Source of the DNA: Gracilaria domingensis
Taxonomy: Eukaryota; Rhodophyta; Florideophyceae; Gracilariales; Gracilariaceae
Assembly: GCA_022539475.1 (NCBI GenBank)
Contig: VCMS01000484.1
Coordinates: forward strand, 1 to 32,944
DNA: 32,944 nucleotides
Direction: 5' to 3'
Under the pieces are notes generated by a model. It did no database searches. It was not told the origin of the DNA and worked only from the letters and a program-made list of their open reading frames with translations. Position numbers and translations under genes: made by a program. This document shows positions 27,928 through 32,944 of the stretch, one piece after another. Each line of letters opens with the position of its first letter. Positions within the stretch are counted from its first letter, which is position 1.

Positions 27928-28243
27928 TGTCGACAAACAACACTGAGATGTTGTTGTGCTCGGACAGGGAGCGCTGGCTATCCTGTCTGTCCACGAGGAC
28001 TCTGAGCGGAGGAAAACGCGAGCAACGACACAGGTCTGCTTGCTCTTGCAGTATGCTTTACTGTTGCGACTAGATTCCTTCCGGGCTAGAAGGGACAACG
28101 AGCCTAGCCTGGATGCTAAGTAGCTACGCAAGTTATCCGCACAGTGCGATGGACTAATATCGATACCATAGTGTTCGAAGAGTATCGACAAAGAAGATGT
28201 AATGTCGACGCAAGTAGTCACGGACTTGTAGGGATTCAAAACA
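27928..28243 (-). repeat. 5' LTR of the copia element
   Basis: This 316-bp copy matches 22656-22968. The first 150 bases differ at one place only; from about 28077 single-base losses and gains appear, coinciding with the start of the low-quality stretch. The primer-binding site would lie just below 27928; I do not recognise the tRNA. Confidence 0.9.
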
Positions 28244-31020
28244 ATGAGAGTCCTCAGGGACGCTGGCCATTACGGCTGAAACTCAAGAAGTTGCCGAGTC
28301 TTCACAGATTCTGTCAAATACCCTAGGGCATATCATTCGACCTGGACGCTCTCAGTTGACGCAGTTCGCTGAAGTCGCTGAAGAGCGAAACACCCTACGA
28401 CACAACACGGAACCCGCAGTTTTCTGGGTCTTTTGTAATGTTTATCGGCGTTTCGTCCCGAACTTCGCAAGATATGCGACCCCCCTTAAACCACCTTTTG
28501 AGAAAAGTCCAAACCAGTTCAACTGAACTCCTAGGCGACGCTGGAAGCGTCTGCCTTTTTTTTTTTTTTGCATTAATTGACGCAGTAAACTCACCGCCAA
28601 TCGTTGCGCTTTGCCTAAAGCAGGACTTCCAATTCGAAGGAACAGGTGACGCCAGTGCACACCAAGGTTCGGTTGCGCCCTGTTTCAGTGTCACAAAGAC
28701 GGCGTGAGACATATCCAATTGATACTGGTCGCGATCCTCGACAGTAACCGAACGTAAATACTACTCAGTTTTCGGAGATAAAGATGCGTTAGCCGTTGTA
28801 TGGCTCCTAACTACACTGAGCCAATATTCTTATGGCAACCATTACGGTACATACGGACCACTCATCTCTCGATGGCTCATGGAAATCTCGAACCAATCAG
28901 GACGCTTGAGCGTTCGGCGCTGCAGGTTATCGGAGTTCGATTTCACAGTTAGTACAAAAAAAGAACGTTGAATCTGCAAGGCAGATGCACTCTCCCGCTT
29001 GGGAACAATATGCAGAAGCTGGCCACCAGTTGACGATCTGGACATACCATGGCTTTATGGTGCCGAAGAACAAGCAGGTTTGGGGTCAGAATCTTTGTCG
29101 AGACATCTGGTGACGACTATCCTGCTCACTTCCGAGAAGTGGATCCCTCTGACTGGAACTCTGTTCCATCACTCCCGAGGAGATGATCCGAGATACAGCA
29201 AACGCCATGAGTTTACGGCCACCTTCGTCGCTCCGTCTTGCCGCAATGGAGGTAGATCGTATACCTTTTCAGTGTAACGAATCAACTCCCCCGTGGCGAT
29301 AACCTGGTTAGGTTGGTGAGCGGACATTATCCCATATTGAGGTTCCCATTGACTCGCTGCAAAAACCGTATATCACATGTGTATGTCATGACACAACTAT
29401 GTGAAGGTAGGAGCCCACCCAGGAGGTCGAAAATATACTTGACCCTGCGTAGGATTTTTATTGGCCGTCAATGGCATTGGACTGCTACGCAGTACGACGC
29501 TCTTGCACCGAGTCGCTAGAATAACGTGAAAACTTTCGTAAGTACTCGAAGAAGTTAACGCTGTTCCAGCACGCGTCCTCCTTTGGGAGGTTTATCGCTA
29601 TCGATTGATTCTTAGGGAATCTGATCAGAAACCGCAAAGGCAATCGATACCTTCTGTTTATCACCGATCGTTCTCTAGTTTATTTACTTACAGTCCCGCT
29701 GAAACGGATTAAGGGCCACCGTCGGTTGCACAAGCTTTTGTCACCCACTGCGCCGGTCTTTGTGTACGGTCCACCGGTTCATCTATTATCAGAAACGGTT
29801 CACAGTTCACGTCGAAGCTGTTTTTCCAGACGTCTGTCGGATCTTGGTTGTCAAGAATCTATTTACGACAACCTACTACCCCTCCCCAGTTACTAAATGG
29901 TTCAGGTAGAACGATTTAACACGTACATGCTGAATTGCATAAGATCTTATGTGCAGATCATCCTAGGATTGGGATTTGTATACGGACGCTATTCGTATGG
30001 CGTACAGCACCCAAGTTCCACAGGAACGAAGGCGAGCACCTTTTGAGTTGTATGTCAAGAGTAACCGCCACCCGGTTGCAATCAGGCTCAAGAAACCTTC
30101 TACTACCGTCTGTTGGGTTATACCAGAAACGCTTGGAAGGATTGGTTCACCAAAAGACCGGTCGCTCGCACAGCGGATTCGATAAGGCGCAGCCGACTTA
30201 TAAAGCGCACTTCGATGCGAAAGGTTAAGGGGGGGGGACCCCATACCAAAGGTCAAACCAGACGATTATGGTATTTCTCCGCAAAGACCTTACATATAAT
30301 CCGGAGAAGAAACACCGGCCCACAAAAGCTCTCGCCTATCGCGGAAGACCCTAACAAGGTATTTCCCGTCACGGACGATACGTCGTGTATTGGATACAAT
30401 AACTCCACGAACGGATATCGTTAGACCGTGCGCGCTTCGGCCCCACCACCCTACGTTCACGTTAACACCCAACTGGGTGAAGCTACAGGGGCACGAACAG
30501 TCGTATCTTTCGCGCCCTGCGAACTCTCCGCCCTGCATCGCGGCTATCGCATCTACCGAAGTCAGAATCACCCACGGCGGCGTAGCACAACCCTTGCGGA
30601 GACAAAGAGGAAAACCTCAACTAGAGTTGGACCCCCCACCGGAACGTCGTGGGTCCCGGGCCACCGCCTATGAGGGAGAGAAGTACGGAACCCGTGTACA
30701 CCGGCGTCGCACGGTCACACTGGTGTCGCAAGATACCGGCAATCCAATCTCGGCGTTCTCTACCGATAGCGTTTGTGGTGGCCGAGCGCCCGTAACCTCG
30801 TGGTGATACTCCGTCAGTTCGTTGAGCCAATTGCGCTGGAACGACACGACCCACCCAGGGGTACACACCGCTTTGGAAAACGTAACCCCGTCGGGAACAC
30901 CACAACTGAAGTGAGTCCACCACCCGCAGAGGCGGAGAGAAGGACAGTACTAGTAGACCGGCTTCCCGGAGTAACGCAGAACCGCAAGCATAGAATTCAG
31001 CTCAATTTACGACCGGGTTA
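28244..31020 (+). pseudogene. pol: Pol of element B, 3' part (rest of RT, RNase H, integrase), frame-shattered
   Basis: Nucleotide collinearity with 11609-14284 of element A identifies the end of RT, RNase H, integrase and the Pro/Thr-rich tail. No open stretch longer than about 100 codons survives. Breaks are single-base indels, so protein content is inferred from the A copy. It is the continuation of the frame cut at 22655. Confidence 0.8.
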
Positions 31021-31739
31021 AACCACGCCGTAGTAGGAGTGAAACGAGAAGTCGTACTTACCCGCGTATTATCTTGGGGAAAAACAACCGTTGGAAAGGT
31101 AAGTACGAAGTACGAGTTTGGAAAACCGTCGATGCGTGCACCCACCGCCGCGTGGCAGAGACTCATGACACAGCCCAAGTGGAGAGAACACTGGTTGACG
31201 TGGTGACGTACGTAAAGCACCGCCGACGCGGGAACTGCTGACAGTAAGTCAGCCTGCGCGGATACCACACGTGGCACCGTGCACGATGTACGGTCTCTCT
31301 CTATATCGTAGGCGAACGGACACACTTTAGGGTAACTCGTTACTCACAAGTGCCATCGCCTGGCCAACAGAAGCCGCGATAGTGCACCGTGATTGGTCAA
31401 TCGCTCCTCCATGGCGCACGAGCGAGACCCTGCCCGTTCTCTCGTCGCACGTCCTACGATCCTTCTGGATAGCAAAAGGACCGCTCAGAGTCCCGAAGCT
31501 ACGTTGGACGGTCGGAAGCCTCATACCAAAACGCAGCCGAAGCTCGCAGACTCAAGAAGGAGAGTACTTCAAAGAAGAACCTTTTCAGGTTGAAATGGAA
31601 CGCGTCCTGGCGTAAGTTGTAGTTTTCGCGCAGCGAGGAAACTCCTATGAAGTCGTGATTGGTTAAGTCCAAAAGAGGAACCCCTCTAGAGGCTTGAGCC
31701 GAGCCACCACCTCGCCACCCTCGAAGGTACGAAACCACA

Positions 31740-31978
31740 ATGGGTGAGGAGAGCAGTCAAACATCCGAGTGTACCCGCAGGAATACGTGATCGAACGTAT
31801 CGTACGTGCATGTTGTAGACCCCGATTGGGACTGTACTTACCAAGTGGCATATGCTACTCCGCGAGGAGAACCATGGAAGGCCGGTCGAGCACCTACCAA
31901 GTCGAAGATCGTTTCCATGCCACCGTCGCACTCGGTCAGCCTTGCCGTTTCCAACCTGACCAAGCCCAGGTGGGATAA
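31740..31978 (+). pseudogene. Chromodomain of element B, frame-broken
   Basis: Collinear with 14978-15220 of element A, starting at an ATG and ending at the same GGGATAA stop. Indels break the frame in the centre near 31810-31880. Confidence 0.7.
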
Positions 31979-32371
31979 GAACCGTTTCCCGGTGAGCGAG
32001 CTTTCAAACTATACCGCGATGCGGAAGACTTCAGAATGGAGAGTTGACCCTCTTCTGGTGGGGATGACATGAAGGAAGAAGACCAATGAAGCGGTGAAGA
32101 CTGACTAGAAGAGTTGAGAGAAAGAAAGAAAGAGCATACCGAAGTATGCCGGTTGTACCGATTTTAAAACGTAGCAGTAGAATGAGCACCAGAGGAAGTA
32201 GAAAGTACACTTGAACAAGTTGTGAGTGAAGAAGTAATCGAAAAGATCGATCAAGTTCGTGAAACCGAGAAACAGGCAAAAGGATGAAGGGGAAGCTTAC
32301 CAACTAGATGGTTTTACTGGTTTCTATCTTTAGTTACTGAGGACCCAAGTTCCTCCAGCCGTGCTGTCATC

Positions 32372-32944
32372 TTACACCCCGATGCAGGGACCGGCGACCG
32401 CCGCTACCGGGGGACCTTGCGAAGGCTGCGGAACGGCGTAAGCCAGTATCCCTGCCATAAGTGGGGAGATGAATCGGGCACATAATTCCAGCGTTCTGGA
32501 ACTGGCTTCGCAACATCGCGATGTTCGCCGAGAGTCTCCCGGGAGCGACCGGACTGTTCGGGGCCGAAGTGAACCGAAGGAACGTAGCCGCTAACAGGGG
32601 GCCGGACCCACCACCGGAAGACACTCGTCTTGAGTCGCGAACATTCCAAACCCACAGAGCCTGGCGGTACCCGCCGCTGGCGCAACACCTGATTCGCCGC
32701 CGTAGGTCGTTCACAAACCCCTGCCGTCCATCTCGACGAGTGCTCCCGCCGCCTCCTCACCAGTATCCATCGTTCGGATCATCCAGAGTCTACTGGGCGG
32801 ACCAGTTGTCACTGAACATAAACCCAATGGGTGATTGTCGTGGAATCGACCGTGGCTGGTTCGCTGCCCACTCGGCATACGCGCTAGTCGTCATCGTACC
32901 CCTCCCATGGGTCGTAATACACGAAATCTCCTGCTGTCGGGTGG
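32372..32944 (-). pseudogene. Opposing-strand gene of element B, C-terminal part
   Basis: Collinear with 15590-16152 of element A on the minus strand. It keeps the same stop (TTA on the plus strand at 32372-32374) and the Pro/Ala-rich composition, but frames are broken by indels. It continues beyond the right edge. Confidence 0.65.

Larger units (their letters stand above)
22656..28243 (-). mobile_element. Ty1/copia retrotransposon nested in RT of element B
   Basis: Two direct repeats flank a minus-strand interior with integrase before RT, the copia order. Both LTRs start TGTCGACAAACAACA and end in CA on the plus strand. Joining the flanks restores the A-family sequence around position 11609. 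The left flank ends CATGT and the right begins ATGAG, so a short target duplication is likely but imperfect as read. LTR differences are few and mostly indels in the error-prone part, pointing to a recent insertion. Confidence 0.92.
28244..32944 (+). mobile_element. Ty3/gypsy retrotransposon B, 3' part (runs off the window)
   Basis: The segment is collinear with 11609-16152 of element A from the base where the copia LTR ends. It takes 4701 bases to cover what A covers in about 4544, and differs by scattered one-base insertions and deletions and lengthened homopolymers (T run near 28555, G run near 30228), with few clear substitutions. Every frame is broken, probably by sequencing error. Confidence 0.88.

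Noticed and set aside
27928..28239. Minus-strand open frame across the copia 5' LTR
   Set aside because: It is an LTR with no domain; only the part below 27928 continues into Gag.
30220..30240. G-run as a G-quadruplex or regulatory site
   Set aside because: Absent from the matching place in element A and lies in the indel-rich stretch; best explained as homopolymer error.
1..32944. CRISPR array, tRNA, rRNA or bacterial operon
   Set aside because: No evenly spaced identical repeats, no tRNA or rRNA signature, and all recognisable genes are eukaryotic retrotransposon genes.

Overview
The window is eukaryotic retrotransposon DNA. It shows no bacterial or organellar gene organisation, no rRNA or tRNA, and no recognisable host gene. 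The coding content is three LTR-retrotransposon lineages: two related Ty3/gypsy families with a chromodomain (called here family C and family A/B) and one Ty1/copia element. The host cannot be fixed from this stretch alone. The integrase and RNase H style of the copia element recalls families I associate with fungi and oomycetes, but this is a weak inference.

Layout, left to right. Positions 1-9305 hold element C on the minus strand: gag (6334-8601), pol with protease, RT, RNase H and integrase (about 2248-6583), and a chromodomain (2036-2272). Its 5' LTR and leader lie at 8602-9305. At the 3' side an extra gene runs in the opposite direction (1-1883, plus strand) and ends in a poly(A) signal. 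The LTR of C ends in CA at 9305, and the next base is inside the gag of an A/B-type element. C is therefore nested in the gag of element A, whose first part lies beyond the left edge. Element A resumes at 9306 with the end of gag, an intact pol (9827-14284), a separate chromodomain frame (14978-15220) and its own opposing gene (15590-17636, minus strand, crossing a 424-base N gap). A polypurine tract at 17641-17648 precedes an LTR that starts with TG at 17649. Only about 1.35 kb separates this point from the gag ATG of the next copy, element B (19005), so A and B appear to share one LTR. The RT of B is interrupted at 22655/22656 by a 5.6-kb copia element (22656-28243, minus strand, two near-identical 313-316 bp LTRs). 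B resumes at 28244 and runs off the right edge. This last stretch differs from A mainly by single-base indels and looks like uncorrected long-read sequence rather than biological decay.

The parts fit the usual retrotransposon cycle: Gag builds the particle, protease/RT/RNase H make cDNA, integrase inserts it, and the chromodomain probably guides it to marked chromatin. Family A/B places pol in the -1 frame behind a GAAAAAC-TGA site followed by strong inverted repeats.

Three things are not explained by standard parts. First, a short motif, ACCAANNGG (or its complement CCNNTTGGT), occurs about 45 times across element C, in genes, LTR and leader, on both strands and in all three codon phases. 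I found it only once in the remaining 23 kb. Second, the A/B LTR-leader (and part of its opposing gene) carries an array of tiny hairpins with a repeated ACTC...GAGT stem. Third, both gypsy families carry an opposing, Pro/Gly-rich gene of unknown function.
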